A DNA stretch of 64,000 nucleotides from Aralia elata (Eukaryota; Streptophyta; Magnoliopsida; Apiales; Araliaceae). Below the pieces are notes generated by a model that searched no databases, was not told the origin of the DNA, and saw nothing but the letters and a program-made list of their open reading frames with translations. A program made the translations under genes and the position numbers. Every line of letters begins with the position of its first letter. Position 1 is the stretch's first letter. Below, one piece after another: positions 12,222 to 25,289 of the stretch. The stretch spans positions 96,808,720 through 96,872,719 of the forward strand of contig CM068384.1 in NCBI GenBank assembly GCA_034770075.1. Reading direction: 5' to 3'.

Positions 12222-15200
12222 TGTTGGTTCCTGGGGACACAATAGGGATTTAAAAAGGGGGGAGGGGATTGAATAGATCCTTTAAAAAACTTTTTCATTT
12301 TATTCATGAAAGTATAACAGTTATGAATCCATTCATGCACAGCGGAATATACTTTAATAACCCCTTCAACGATGTAAACATAATCTTAGTTCAATCGTCA
12401 AATCTACAGCAAGGTAAATGACATAAAGTAAAAGACACAGAAGATTTTTAAGTGGTTCGGAGACTGAATAACTCCTCCTCCACTCTTCTACTTCAACAAG
12501 TAGGAATCTACTAATTGTTTTAGTCATAAAGACAAGGACTCTCCGCGCGCCTTCCTCAAGTCCAGCAGACAAGAGTTATTTTTAGCCACTAAGGCAAGGA
12601 TACTATGACCCTCCTCAAGTCCCACAAACACAGATCCTCTAACCCCTCTTGAGTCCCGCAGACATGAGTTATTTTTAGTCTATCGGACAAGGATCCTATG
12701 ATCCTTTTCAAGTCCAGCAGACTTGGAAACCCAGTTCACAAAGAACTCTTCAAGGCCAACAACCTTGGAATCCTGTAGACTAAGACCAGCAGCCTTAGAA
12801 TCTCTTGTACCCTTTTGGTACTCAGCAAGTCCAGCAGACTTGACTTTGTTTAGTCATTTAAGACAAAGACGCTCCACCCTCTTTGGTGAGTTGATTGTTT
12901 GTTGGGTTATGCTGCCAAGATGAACTTTAATCTCCTTTCATCTTCACATACTTGGCAGCCATTTGTGACAGCCATTTGTGATCTTCTTCTGGATGCTGTT
13001 AATGATGGTCGTTGAAGCCCTTTCTTCCTCTGGTACATAGTAGATGCAGATGATCACTCTAAATAAACACTGGTTGACTTTTCCAAGTTAGTTCTTTTTT
13101 TTGTTCAACTCATAGTGTTCCTCGCTTGATCATAGAGTTGTTCGTTCTAGATCTAGTCACTCTTGATCTTGGCTTCTTTGTCATCGACTCTTAGCTCATA
13201 TGCCAGCCCTTCGGCATACCTCTCATATTATAGTGAACCTCTTAGCTGTTTATCCAGTCAGTGTTCTTGCTTTCGTTCACCACACACACACTGCAATTCG
13301 AATGTTGTTTTCTGTTATGTAGATCTCCATTTTCTTCCCGTTGGAAGCTTGCCGTTGATATCCTCCCGTTGCACTTCTTTTCGTTGGATACTTACTTTCT
13401 GCAGACTTGTTTATTGTACCACTGAATATTTTACTTCCTTAAATCTTCTAGTCATGGCTGAGTCAGCATCCATTAGCTGGTACCAAGATAGTGGAGTCAC
13501 ATGAGTTGCTTGTTGACTGCAGTAGACATGGCTGTTTGAGCCACACTCAGATTGGTTTCTTATTATACTCCTTTATCTACTCAGTCGCTCATTTTGGGAT
13601 AATAACCCTAAGTGTTCTGATATCTTTAATCCTTGCTAGCACTTACTTACTCTACGATCAACTAGTGTGTAGCCTGTTACTTCTGATCGTAGAGTTAACT
13701 GCTTGCTTCAGACTGAAGTCTGTTGCCTCTGATCGTAGAATTTGGTTGCTCGCTTTAGTGTGGCCTTGTACTGCCTTGGAGTTCGTAGAGTGGCTATCTG
13801 CACTTGTATTACGCTTTAATGTGCTTCTTACTATACTGCAGTTTGTGCTCCCTTATGCTCTGTGATCTCCATTTAGCCTTTTATTCTCAGAGCATAGTAT
13901 TGTGATCTTCGTTGAGTCATTGCTGCAGTTATGCTTATCATAGAGGACTGCTCTATGTTCTTTAGGTGTTGGCCCTGCTGCTGTGTTATAGAGGACTGCT
14001 CTATGATCTTCTGATGTTGTAGCACTTTTGATGTAGAGGACTACTTTACTTAATCTTCAGACTTTCTCTCTTATGTCTTGTCATAGAGTACTGCTCTATG
14101 ATCTTCTGTTGCTTTGCTGAGACTACCAGATTGTCTATTTTATCTTAGGCTCTACTCTACGATCACTTGATCTTGTTGTTGCTTTCTTACTCTACGACTT
14201 TGTCCTTGGTGCAGGTCATATAGTCTTGATAAATCGTAGAGTGGTTGCTTGAGCTGTTCTGTTATCTCTGTTAAGGCTTGATGCTTTGGTTGCGCTCAGA
14301 GATCTTGTATGTATGATAACTCATGCTCAGCTTACTTAGATATCTTTATGAAGATTGCTACTTTAACTTTGGGTGCTTCACCAGAGACTGCTTTACGTTG
14401 TTGCTTGGTTGCAGATTGTTCATGGGAGTCGTAGAGTGGCTGACTTGGACTGACTCTACGAACCCATGTTAGCACACCAATTTCCTCTTTACAGTGCGCA
14501 CTCTATGATCCTGAGTAAGCTCTTTGTTCTGCCGAACCATACTCTACGATTGCCTTGTAAGCTCTGCGTTGACATGCGCAACTCTACGATGTACCTTGCC
14601 ACCTTTCATTCTGCGGTGTGCCTGTTTCACTCTACGATTTCGAGAGTGAGTTGTGCTTATGTCTGGCCTCAACTCTACGATGCTAAGAGAGTGTTGTCGA
14701 GTGAGCTTTACGATCTGTTGAGCCTTTTATTGTGCTTGTCTGGCAGACTCTACGATCTTGGGATTTTAGCATTGCAATGCCGAGACAACTCTACGATCTG
14801 CCGAGAGAGAGAGAGAGCTCTACGTTCTGCCGAGAGAACTCTACGATCAGCTGGGCTTTACTCTACGTTTGCCTAGCAAACTCTGTGATGGCATACTTGA
14901 CTCTACGAAGATGGCTGACTGCTCTACGATCCTTCACTTAGTCAGTGCAGTGCTCTACGTTCAGTCTGACCCTTGTTTATACATATATCATTACAGTTTA
15001 GAAGATCAACCTAACAAGTTTGACCTTTTTTTATTCTAAGTCCTTGTATATCATATTCATTTAAGGATTTTACAATACCTAATGTTACAAACATGCTTTG
15101 ATCAAATAGATATTCATTCAGCTTAGATCAACCTAACATATTTGATCTTTTAATTCTAAGTCCTTGTACATATATTTCATTAAGGACTTTACAAGGCTTT

Positions 15201-15335
15201 TTCAGTATGAATGTTCTTCTTATCATTTAGTCATCAATCAAATCACATATAATGAATAATGGTAATCACATGCAGATCTTATAACATTCCCCCCCTATAA
15301 TAATGAGCTTAACGATCTCATGCAGATTCCCAACA
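12222..15335 (-). repeat. 3' LTR of the large non-autonomous element
   Basis: 3114 bp, TGTTGG..CCAACA. The plus-left third (about 12540-12860) holds degenerate repeats around CAAGTCCAGCAGAC. The right two thirds (13640-14960) hold around thirty copies of CTCTACGATC or its reverse complement GATCGTAGAG, exact or with one or two changes. Plus-strand open frames here (13163-13865, 14466-14941) are side effects of these repeats and shadow nothing recognisable. Confidence 0.9.
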
Positions 15336-15348
15336 ATCTCCCCCTATT
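15336..15348 (-). promoter_or_regulatory. Polypurine tract
   Basis: The minus strand reads AATAGGGGGAGAT directly before the LTR start TGTTGG, the expected place and composition for the plus-strand primer of an LTR retrotransposon. Confidence 0.8.
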
Positions 15349-15657
15349 TGATGATGACAACAACATTTATAGCATAACATTCAATTCAAGCAATACATGC
15401 AGATGTATGTGTGCTGATGTGGCTTAATATACAGTAAGTCACTGTATTGCTAGTCCAAGAGATATAAATGAAATGATGTGCATTCAAGATAGACATTTAT
15501 AATATACTATGAAATTTAAACATATGCAGTTCACAAACTATATTAATCTAACAAGGAGATCCTTACTAACATGAGACAGTTAATTTCTCCTTGCTTATTA
15601 GAGATGTACCTACTGCTTGATGGTACCTTGTGACTGTTTTAACCTGCTTCTTTATTC

Positions 15658-18480
15658 TTATTCTTCTGCATTCTTCTCTGGCACTTGCTCCCCCTCACTT
15701 CTTGCAGCTATTTCTTCATCCCCTGCTTCTCCTGGCTCCCCTTCAGTTGTTGGTGCTTCATGTTTGTTCTTCTTCAGCTCCTTTCTTTTCATACCAGCTC
15801 TTATCCTCTTTTTGTGCTTCATCTTCTTCTCCTTTTTATACTTCATCTTTTTCTCCCCCTTTTTGTCATCAATCATTTGGGAGAGGTACTGAACATGCGT
15901 AATGAGCTGTTCAACTAAGTAGGAGGTATTATCAACTTTCATTTTCACCTCCTGTTGGCCAAGTTCCATTAGCTGAGTGAGGGACTGGCTGAGGTTTTCC
16001 ACTTTTGCTGACAGAGTCTGAATAGAGCTCTCATTCTGTTGTTGGAGTTTCAGAGCTTTAATTTTCTGCTGCTCAATTGACTTGAGATATATCTGATCTC
16101 GTTGATGAAGCTTTATGGACATGTCTGTGAATGAGGCTTACAACTTCCTATAGAATTCATTGTCTTCACCTCTAGCCATCTTCTTTGCTGCTTTAGTGAT
16201 TGAGGAAAGTTTTCCAAGTAATTCTTCGGAGTTTTTCAACAACTCTTGATCAATCAAGAAATCTTTAAGGATTGGGGTAGTTGACTTGGGTTTCTCACTC
16301 TTGTAAATATTTTCAAGAGTGGTGACAATATCGAATAACTCTTTGTTGGATGAGGAAGGGATATCAGAGGGTATTTCAGTGGAGATGTCAGGGAATTTGA
16401 TATTTGGCTGAGGCTGGAAAGCTGCAGTCGTAGAGTTAGGGGGTTCCACAACCATTGACTCTACGAACTGGCTTGTTGATTTGCCTATAACACTGTTTTC
16501 CAGCATATAGTATGGAATGTATATACCTTCAGCATGACGATAGACTTTGAAATGTTGAGTATCCTTGATCAGTATTTTTGGAAAAGATTGAACTCTTGGA
16601 AAGTTCTGAGAGATCATCTTTAGATTTGGAAACTATGAGTAACACCAGCTGATGAAACTTGTGTCTCCAAATTTAATCGCCTTCAACCAGAGCATCCATA
16701 GGTAGAACCATGTCAGTTGTTCACTGTCAGGATCATATAGAACTGTAGTTCGATCAAGTTCAATGTCTTGAAAATTGTTAAGAAGATCCTCTATGGTCAT
16801 TAATACAACTTTGATTTGACCGGTGCCATGATCTATCCATCTTGTTGGCAACACAGTTCCTGGTTTGTCACAGACCTCCAGCACTATCCTTCTTCGAATT
16901 CTTGTGGCTGTTGGGCTAAAGTTGCTTTCTGATGTACTATTCTCAGAATCAGAATCCTATTGTACTTCATCATCCTCCTCTACTTCCTTTCCTTTATCAA
17001 TATCAGATTCTCTGATACTCTTACCCTTTGAACTTGTTTCCTTCATAGTCACTTCCTTTGAATTTTCAACTGACTCACCAGTTGACTGTTCTTCATAGCT
17101 TGCTTCCATGTCATCATCATCTCCTGTTGATTCATTGAGATTTTCTTTAGCAGACATAGCTACATTCTCACTTTCTGATTACCTGTGGTAGCATCCTTTT
17201 CAGTGGATTCATTACTAGATGCCACATGTTTACTGATCTTTGCCGCTTCAACTTTGTCATCCTCATCATCAACATCAAGATCAACTGTTACTGCAGGAAT
17301 TCCTTCTTTACTACTATGACCTGGGAGTTTCATCAGTTGCTTTAATCTTGCACTCTGTCTCCTCTTTGAGGGCTTAGCCATAGGTGCCTCGGATGCTTTT
17401 TTCTCTTCTTTAGATTCATCTTTGGAGAAAGAGGGACTCTTCATTGGGGCTGCCTCAACTTTCACCTTCTTCTTGAGTAATTTGGAGGGAATGGGCACAT
17501 GAGACGAAGATTCTTCAGAGTATGATGATTCATCCTTCAGTGCACTTGCTTTTCTTTTTCCTTTGCCTGACTTTGAATTCCTTTTTCTGCTGCTACCAGA
17601 TATTCTCAACCTCTTGTTCACCATAGGGTTCTTCTTCTAGTTGTCAAATAATTTGGGTGACATGATCTTATGAACATTTAGGGTTTCTCCCTCATTATCC
17701 CCAATCTTATTTTTCAGCCTCTTCTTCAGTGTGATGCTTAAAAACCTTCCATAGTAAACCTTTAAGACAGGTTTATCTGAGGCCTTCACTTTCCTAACTT
17801 CTTTGGTTAACCAATCAGACATCATAGCTCTAAAATTTATCTTTCTCTTCATGACAATAGCAGTCATAATTTTCAGTTGCAAATCACTCACAGTATCATG
17901 GGCGGTATCTTTACATAGGATACATTTACCCACAATCTCAGCTAGGAATTCGAACTTCTCAGGGAATTCCTTTTTCTTTATTCCTTTCAGATGGGGATTC
18001 TTCACATAGCCCATCAATTTATTGCCTTCACCAGAATCGATTTCTTCTAGAGATGATAGACCTTGGTTGGTAAATGCCAAACATTGATTGATTTCTGCAG
18101 CATCTACCTTCAGTTTTACTCCACGAACTTTTGTAGAAAGAACATCACTATCGATTGCAGCATTCTGGTAGAATTCCTTGACAAGATCAGAGAAGATTTT
18201 GGTGTTCGATCCTAAACATTTTGAGAATCCCGCTTGCTTCACAATCTTAAGGATATCCTTGAATTTTTCATCTAATTCTCCAAATTTGTCGAAACCAAGT
18301 TAGATACCTGATATAACTTGACAATTTTCCATAACAAGGGTTGAAGAATACTTGACTGTGGATAGAGATTTGAAGCAATAAGAGTTTTGGAGTCTCTGTA
18401 AGTTTGCTGAAGATTTGATGATTTTTTTAGGGTTTGAGAGATCAGCACAGTTTTGTGAGAGGAACGATTTTGATAATTGA
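15658..18480 (-). pseudogene. Gag-like protein remnant of the large non-autonomous element
   Basis: Reading right to left, one long coding path can be followed through open stretches 18299-17637, 17624-17160, 17157-16957, 16884-16633, 16617-16138 and 16122-15658. All but one of the junctions are single in-frame stops (near 18301, 17637, 16957, 16633 and 16138). Near 17160 the frame shifts. The N-terminal part (about 18240-17640, with DLVKEFYQN, INQCLAF, DWLTKEVRKVK) resembles the plant-transposon-protein domain often seen in gag-only elements. A long Ser/Lys/Glu-rich acidic and basic middle follows, then a Gln/Leu-rich coiled coil (about 16122-15900) and a Lys-rich tail. No zinc knuckle was seen. 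Role by analogy: capsid-like protein. The domain assignment is by eye. Confidence 0.6.
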
Positions 18481-18499
18481 TAGGAAAGAGCAACCGTCA

Positions 18500-21400
18500 G
18501 TATTTGAATTTTAACCTATATCAGTTCTCACTTTTTGTCAAGTACATGTGTGGGAGACCCATTTGCTGAACGTGGCCAATACTGTTGTAACTTCCATAAC
18601 TGTTGCACATCAGTTACTCTGGCCTAAGAACGTGGCCATGTCCTTTTTTTGACCATTAACTTTGCCCATTCGTAGAGTGGGTTGATGTCTTTGCTTTTCA
18701 CTCTACGATCATTTCTTGGGAACAAAGTTTGGTCACACTTATTGCTGCTCAGATGCAGATTTGCACTTATCTTAGTGAGTGCAGTATTTGAAGAGAGAGT
18801 CTCCAATTAGGCTTGTAATGGCTTCTTTCTAGAATAAGTAATTTTTGAAGGAACCGCATTTTCTCTTGACATCTGAAATGATAATCTTCATGTCTTGTAT
18901 CTGATCCTGTGGTAGAACTGAATTATCTGTTTGATGAGGACCTTCCTTTAGAACCATCTTCTTTCTTTTCTAGAGAGTCCCTTGATCAACTCTTCTTTAA
19001 GGGATCAGTGTTTCTCCTTTCTTTCATTTACATCTTAAGCTCTGGAGAAATGTTAGTGATGCATTCTCATTTAGTCTTTCAACAAGATTAAGGAAGCTCA
19101 GAAAAGGCAGGCCTCTAGGTTTAAAAATTAGGACTTGGTTTGTCTCTGAGGCGCTTATCTGAGGAAGGACTGTTTGAATATAGTGTATAGAATGTCATCA
19201 CTGTACTCCTTGGGTTTAGTTAGACATGATGTATAGGAGTAGTGTTTTATAGGATGTAATCGTAGAGTCAATGTACTCTACGATCATGATGTCAATCATA
19301 GTGACTTTACGACTTGGAATAATATGGTTTGGCTGACTTGGTTTGTTAGTCATAGAGTTTAGAGACTCTAAGACCTGAAATGAGAATTCATTTGGTTCAT
19401 CAGCCACAGAGTTTTGAGACTCTGAGTCTGGGAATGGGTTGTGAATGATGGAGTTGTCAATCCTAGTATTTATAGGAGTTTCTCATACTGCTTGAGTCAT
19501 GATGCAATCGAGATCTGCAAATGAGGACTTGGTGTTCTGCTCCTTAATATGCTAGAGATTCCTTGACCCAGTATGTTCACATATCATTTGTTAGGATCAA
19601 GCACTTACTATTGTACCAAAAGCTGTAGCTTTGTGACTCTCTTCATTTTCTCCATCTTGTGGCTTCATAATCTTCATCTCTTCAATTTTCTTTGACTTCT
19701 CCTCTAACTGAGCATTGCTGAACTTAGCAGATTATCGCTTCCCATAGTTGATACTTTCATCTTAGAGGAATATGATCTTTTATCGTTTGATCGTAGAGTA
19801 TTCTCTTTAGCACTAGTTACTCTACGACCCTCTTATCTTGTGCTGCTATTTTAGAGTTGATGAAGACCTGGTTCTTGAAGAACTGTATTTGAGCTCCAAC
19901 TTCTGAGGGAGTCTCACTGGAGAATCAAGTCTTTGCTATTTGCCAAAAGTTTGTTGATAAAGATCATACGTTTCTAATTTCTTCCTTGAATGTGCTTGAT
20001 TAAGGATAGAGCAATCATGATACCTGCAGGTTAAGTAAATTTCTAACTTGGTACCCAATATTCTTTGGGTCCTGCTGGGTTAGTTCTTTTGAAAGCTCGT
20101 GTCTTTTCAGACTGTGGTTTCACAATTTGCATTTTATGCAGCTTATAAGTGATAATGATTTAAACATGTTGCATAAGATTGTGTGTGAGAGTGACCATGT
20201 GTGGAACTGATGTGGATTCTCAAATCTTTTCCTTAGATAAGTTCTTACTTTTATTATGTTCCAAGCGTTTGAACCTTAGTAGAGTAGTGGTCAGTTCTGT
20301 GAGTTGTACCTAGATGGTTCGTATAGTTGATCAGTCTCTACAACCCTTCAATGTACAACAACAAGCATGACTACACTCTTCGACTTATCAAAGACTTAGA
20401 TCATGAAGTAATGCATCACTAATCAAGCAAGGTGTGAGAACTAAGGTAGGATGTAAATAGCTCATTAAGCACAATCACCTCTTAAACAATAGAGTTAAAT
20501 AACAGGAGATGAAATTACTAAATACAATCCCTACTTGGTTTTCCACATCTACAAATAAACTATCAATATCAAAGTGATTATAGATTTTTATCAGTACACA
20601 CAACAGCAATTGCAAAAAAGTTTGAGCACATTTTTACTTTTTTAGCAACAAGATAGGAGATGGCTCTATTTGTGAAGACTTCAGATATTTTTCTCAAGAG
20701 CTTTATTTTCAACCTCAAATATGGATAGACAACAAAGTGATTATTAAACCATTATTCTCACTTTCTTTCTTTTTCCTTTTGGGGTGAAAAATGATTTCTT
20801 GATATGCTACTGAAGTACAAAGACATGCAATTTGGTCATGCAGTAAATTTTAACTGTCAAAGACATTGGCATTCTAGAGAGACAGAGATAGATACCTCAC
20901 TGATGTCAATTTCTTGACAGTCAGTGGTGCTACTAGCGATCATGCACTTTCCTTGTTGGTTGATGATTTTTAATTCCTCAGGCCATTGCCGGTATCATCA
21001 TTTGTTCCTTCATTGTGTTGTATTGACTGATACATTGAGCACATCTTTGAATTCTGCATTTAGTTAGTTATGACATCCCATAGTCATTGATACGCTTGAA
21101 TGAACCACTAGGTTCATATTTTGTAAAGTAGGGAAATGTCATATGTTAGTTGAGAAGCTTATGGAGTCATCGTTGTAAGTGCATTGATGATGACACATTA
21201 TCATTTAGATATCTCCTTTTTCATCATTCGTAGGATTTCACAACTTCTTAGGTGGAGATGCAGATTCCTTTTTAAATGGAGAATATCTTCGTTCTTGTTG
21301 CATCTTAACTATTTCCTCCTCATGAGATGATCGATCTGCTCATTGATATCAGCATGCCTGGTGATGATTATTTTTTTTTTGGTTTAACCCCATGGTACAA

Positions 21401-21550
21401 CCTGGATAGCTTAGGATAATTTACCTGCACATACAATTTTTAACTTGTTAGCTTATTTGCATTTTGTCTTATCAACCAATACCGAGATTTAGAACTGATC
21501 TAAATTTGTGTCATGGATCTACTCAAAGCGTGAGCTTTAACATATTCATG
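18500..21550 (-). other. Leader region of the large non-autonomous element, no gene
   Basis: About 3 kb between the PBS and the gag-like remnant. Only short frames such as 19407-19216 occur, without recognisable domains. Pairs of the LTR motif recur here, facing each other (for example GATCGTAGAG-type then CTCTACGATC-type at about 18670-18710, 19260-19285 and 19795-19828). Confidence 0.6.
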
Positions 21551-21551
21551 A

Positions 21552-21571
21552 GAACCCGCTCTGATACTAAT
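21552..21571 (-). promoter_or_regulatory. Primer-binding site, slightly altered
   Basis: The minus strand reads TTAGTATCAGAGCGGGTT just after the LTR end CCAACA. It is the initiator Met tRNA type with TGG changed to TAG. This fixes the 5' LTR as the right-hand one. Confidence 0.8.
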
Positions 21572-24500
21572 TGTTGGTTCTTGGGGACACAATAGGGATC
21601 TAGAAGGGAGGGGGTTTGAATAGATTCTTTACAAAAAAATTTCATTTTACTCATGAAAATATAACAGTTATGAATCCATTCATGCACAACAGAATATACT
21701 TTAATAACCCCTTCAAAGATGTAAACATAATAATAGTTCAATCGTCAAATCTACAGCATGGTTGACGGCAGGTATAGTAGTTAATGTGCATAAGGTAAAT
21801 GACATAAAGTAAAAGACACAAGATATTTTTAAGTGGTTCGGAGACTGAATAACTCCTACTCCACTCTTCTACTTCAACAAGTAGGAATCCACTAATTATT
21901 TTAGTTGCAAAGAGAAGAACTCTCCGCCCTCCTCAAGTCCAGCAAACAAGAGTTGTTTTTAGCCACTAAGGCAAGGATCCTATGGCCCTCCTCAAGTCTC
22001 GCAGACATGGATCCTCTGACCACTCTTGAATCCCGCAGACATGAGTTGTTTTTAGTCCCTCAGACAAGGATCCTATTACCCTCTTCAAGTCCAGCAGACT
22101 TGGAAACCCAGTTCACAAATAATTCTTTAAGGCCAACAGCCTTGGAATCCTGTAGACTAAGACCAACAGCCTTAGAATCTCTTTTACCCTTTTGGTACTC
22201 AACAAGTCCAGCAGACTTGACTTTGTTTAGTCACTTAAGACAAGGACGCTCCACCCTCTTTGGTGTGTTGATTGTTTGTTGGGTTATGCTGCCAAGATGA
22301 ACTTTGATCTTCTTTCATCTTCAAGTACTTGACAGCCATTTGTGATCTTCTTCTGGATGCTGATGATGATGGTCGTTGAAGCCTTTCCTTCCTCTGGTAC
22401 ATAGCATATGCAGATGATCACTCTAAATGAACACTGGTTGACCTTTCCAAGTCAGTTCTTTTTTTGTTCAGGTCATAGTGTTCCTCGCTTGATCATAGAG
22501 TTGTCCGTTCTAGATCTGGTCACTCTTGTTCTTGGCTTCTTGGTCATTCGACTCTTAGCTCATATGCCAGCCCTTCGGTATACCTCTCATATTGTAGTGA
22601 ACCTCTTAGCTGTTTATCCAGTCAGTGTTCTTGCTCTCGTTCACTACACACATACACTGCAATTCGAATACAATTTTCTATTATGTAGATCTCCATTTTC
22701 TTCCCGTTAGAAGCTTGCTGTTGATATCGTCCCGTTGCACTTCTTTTCGTTAGAGACTTACTTTTTGCGAACTTGTTTATTGTACCACTGAATATTTTAC
22801 TTCCTTAAGTCAGCTAGTGATGGCTGAGTCAGCATCCATTAACTGGTACCAAGATAGTGGAGTCACATGAGCTGCTTGTTGACTGCAGCAGACATGGCTG
22901 TTTGAGCCCCACTCAGAGTGGTTTCTTATTATACTCCTTTATCTACTCAGCCGCTCATCTTGGGATAGTAACCCTAAGTGTTCTGATATCTTTAATCCTT
23001 GTTAGCACTTACTTACTCTACGATCAACTGGGGTGTAGCCTGTTACTTCTGATCGTAGAGTTAACTGCTTGCTTCAGACTGAAGTCTGTTGCCTTTGATC
23101 GTAGAGTTTGGTTGCTCGTTTTAGTGTGGCCTTGTACTGCCTTGGAGTTCGTAGAGTGGCTATCTGCACTTGTATTACGCTTTAATGTGCTTCTTACTAT
23201 ACTGCAGTTTATGCTCCCTTATGCTCTGTTATCTCCATTTAGCCTTTTATTCTCAGAGCATAGTATTGTGATCTTCGTTGAGCCATTGCTGCAGTTATGC
23301 TTATCATAGAGGACTGCTCTATGTTCTTCAGGTGTTGGCCCTACTGCTGTGTCATAGAGGACTGCTCTATGATCTTCTGATGCTGTAGCACTTTTGATGT
23401 AGAGGACTGCTCTACTTAATCTTCAGACTTTCTCTCTTATGTCTTGTCATAGAGTACTACTCTATGATCTTCTGTTGCTTTGCTGAGACTGCCAGAGTGC
23501 CTCTTTTGTCTTAGGCTCTACTCTACGATCACTTGATCTTGCTGTTGCTTTCCTACTCTATGACTTTGTCCTTGGTGCAGGTCATAGAGTCTTGATAAAT
23601 CGTAGAGTGGTTGCTTGAGTTGTTCTGTGATCTCTGTTAAGGCTTGATGCTTTGGTTGCGCTCAGAGATCTTGTATGTCTGATAGCTCATGCTCAGCTTA
23701 CTTAGATATCTTTATGAAGATTGCTACTTTAACTTTGGGTGTTTCACCAGAGACTGCTTTACGTTATTGCTTGGTTGCAGATTGTTCATAAGAGTCGTAG
23801 AGTGGCTGACTTGGACTGACTCTACGAACCCATATTAGCACACCAATTTCCTTTTTGCAGTGCGCACTCTATGATCCTGAGTAAGCCCCTTGTTCTGCCG
23901 AGCCATACTCTACGATTGCCTTGCAAGCTCTGCGTTGACATGGGAAACTTTACAATGTACCTTGCTGCCCTTCATTCTGCGGTGTACCTGTTTCACTCTA
24001 CGATTTCAAGAGTGAGTTGTGCTTGTGTCTGGCCTCAACTCTACGAAGCCAAGAGAGTGCTGCCGAGTGAGCTCTACTATCTGCCGAGCCTTTTACTGTG
24101 CTTGTCTGGCAGACTCTACGATCTTGGGATTTTAGCATTGCAATGCCGAGACAGCTCTACGATCTGCTGAGAGAGAGAGAGAGAGCTCTACGTTCTGCCG
24201 AGAGAACTCTACGATCAGTTGGGCTTTACTCTACGTTTACCTGGAAAACTCTGTGATGACATACTTGACTCTGCGAAGATGGCTGACTGCTCTACGATCC
24301 TTCACTTAGTCAGTGCAGTGCTCTACGTTCAGTCTGACCCTTGTTTATACATATATCATTACAGTTCATAAGATCAACCTAGCAAGTTTGATCTTTTTCT
24401 ATTCTAAGTCCTTGTACATCATATTCATTTAAGGACTTTACAATACCTAATGTTACAAACATGTTTTGATCAGATAGATATTCATTCAGCTTAGATCAAC

Positions 24501-24704
24501 CTAACATATTTGATCTTTTAATTCTAAGTCTTTGTACATATATTTCATTAAGAATTTTACAAGGCTTTATCAGTATGAATGTTCTTCTTATCATTTTGTC
24601 ATCAATCAAATCACATATAATGAATAATGGTAATCACATGCAGATCTTATAACATTCTCCCCCATATGATAATGAGCTTAACGATCTCATGCAGATTCCC
24701 AACA
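21572..24704 (-). repeat. 5' LTR of the large non-autonomous element
   Basis: 3133 bp, same ends and same motif arrays as 12222-15335 (CTCTACGATC-type copies mostly 22990-24330). Open plus-strand frames (21905-22300, 22857-23309, 23871-24170) are repeat artefacts shared with the other LTR. The promoter should lie here on the minus strand but I could not single out its TATA box. Confidence 0.9.
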
Positions 24705-25271
24705 TGGTGCATGCTAACTTAACCAGAACCATTTAATCAACAGATATGATAACTTAACTGATTTTAGTTCAATAGCTTGGTAGTTGTAGTTTAACTTAAC
24801 TCTAACTATAAATCAATAAGTACTCCAACTAAAGTCAGTTAGCTTTTTAATTAATTGTTTAATATTGAAGTCCTTAGTCAAAGACAAAAAGACCCATAGA
24901 AAAACTATTCATTCTGTTCTTTAATTGTCTGACCAATTTCGATTAATTAGTTGACCGAATCTGAAGGACAGTGTTAAATTAAGAGTATCTTACTAGTTAA
25001 ATATGCATTACCTCTCACTGAGTTTAGTAAATTCTAGCACACTCATACATAAAATTATTCAGCCACAACACTAATATATATAAATCTACCACATATATTT
25101 ATGAAAATCTAACTCTAAGTGTCATATCGTATGTTTCAAATTTCAAACATAAGAAAACGATAAATAGAATTATAGAGAAAAAAATGATATTTGTAAATGT
25201 ATGCAATTTAGTATATTCATTAATAGGTTAAAAGTGATAGCTTAGTGATAGAGGGCTCTCTTTATATTGTA
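24705..25271. other. Right flank of the large LTR element, non-coding, with 5' half of a SINE
   Basis: AT-rich, no gene. The piece TAGAATTATAGAG..ATGCAATTTAGTATATTCA (about 25165-25222) recurs at 56450-56507, so this flank belongs to the same diverged repeat units as 34320-58000. Confidence 0.6.
25234..25271 (+). repeat. tRNA-derived SINE, 5' part with box A (split by the CACTA insertion)
   Basis: TAGCTTAGTGATAG at 25238-25251 matches the RNA polymerase III A box and following D-arm of a tRNA. The box B counterpart GGTTTGAGTC lies at 33578-33587. With the CACTA element and one GTA copy removed the two boxes are about 35 bases apart, as in tRNA-like promoters. The 3' tail is not defined. Confidence 0.55.
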
Positions 25272-25289
25272 CACTACAACAAAAACAGC

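Larger units (their letters stand above)
12222..24704 (-). mobile_element. Large non-autonomous LTR retrotransposon (LARD/TR-GAG type), complete
   Basis: Two direct LTRs of about 3.1 kb (12222-15335 and 21572-24704) start TGTTGG and end CCAACA. A minus-strand PBS lies inside the right LTR and a minus-strand polypurine tract inside the left one, so the element is minus-strand. Flanks TGGTA and TGGTG suggest a 5-bp target duplication with one change. The 6.2-kb internal region has only a gag-like coding remnant: no protease, RT, RNase H or integrase motif was seen in either strand. Such elements depend on proteins of a related autonomous element. The LTRs differ by scattered substitutions and small indels, for example an extra ~34 bp near 21757 in the 5' LTR, so the insertion is not recent. 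Confidence 0.9.

Noticed and set aside
13163..14941. Several long plus-strand open frames in the LTR (and the same at 21905-24170)
   Set aside because: They run against the element's strand and consist of translated CTCTACGATC-type repeats; both LTRs share them as repeats, not as protein.
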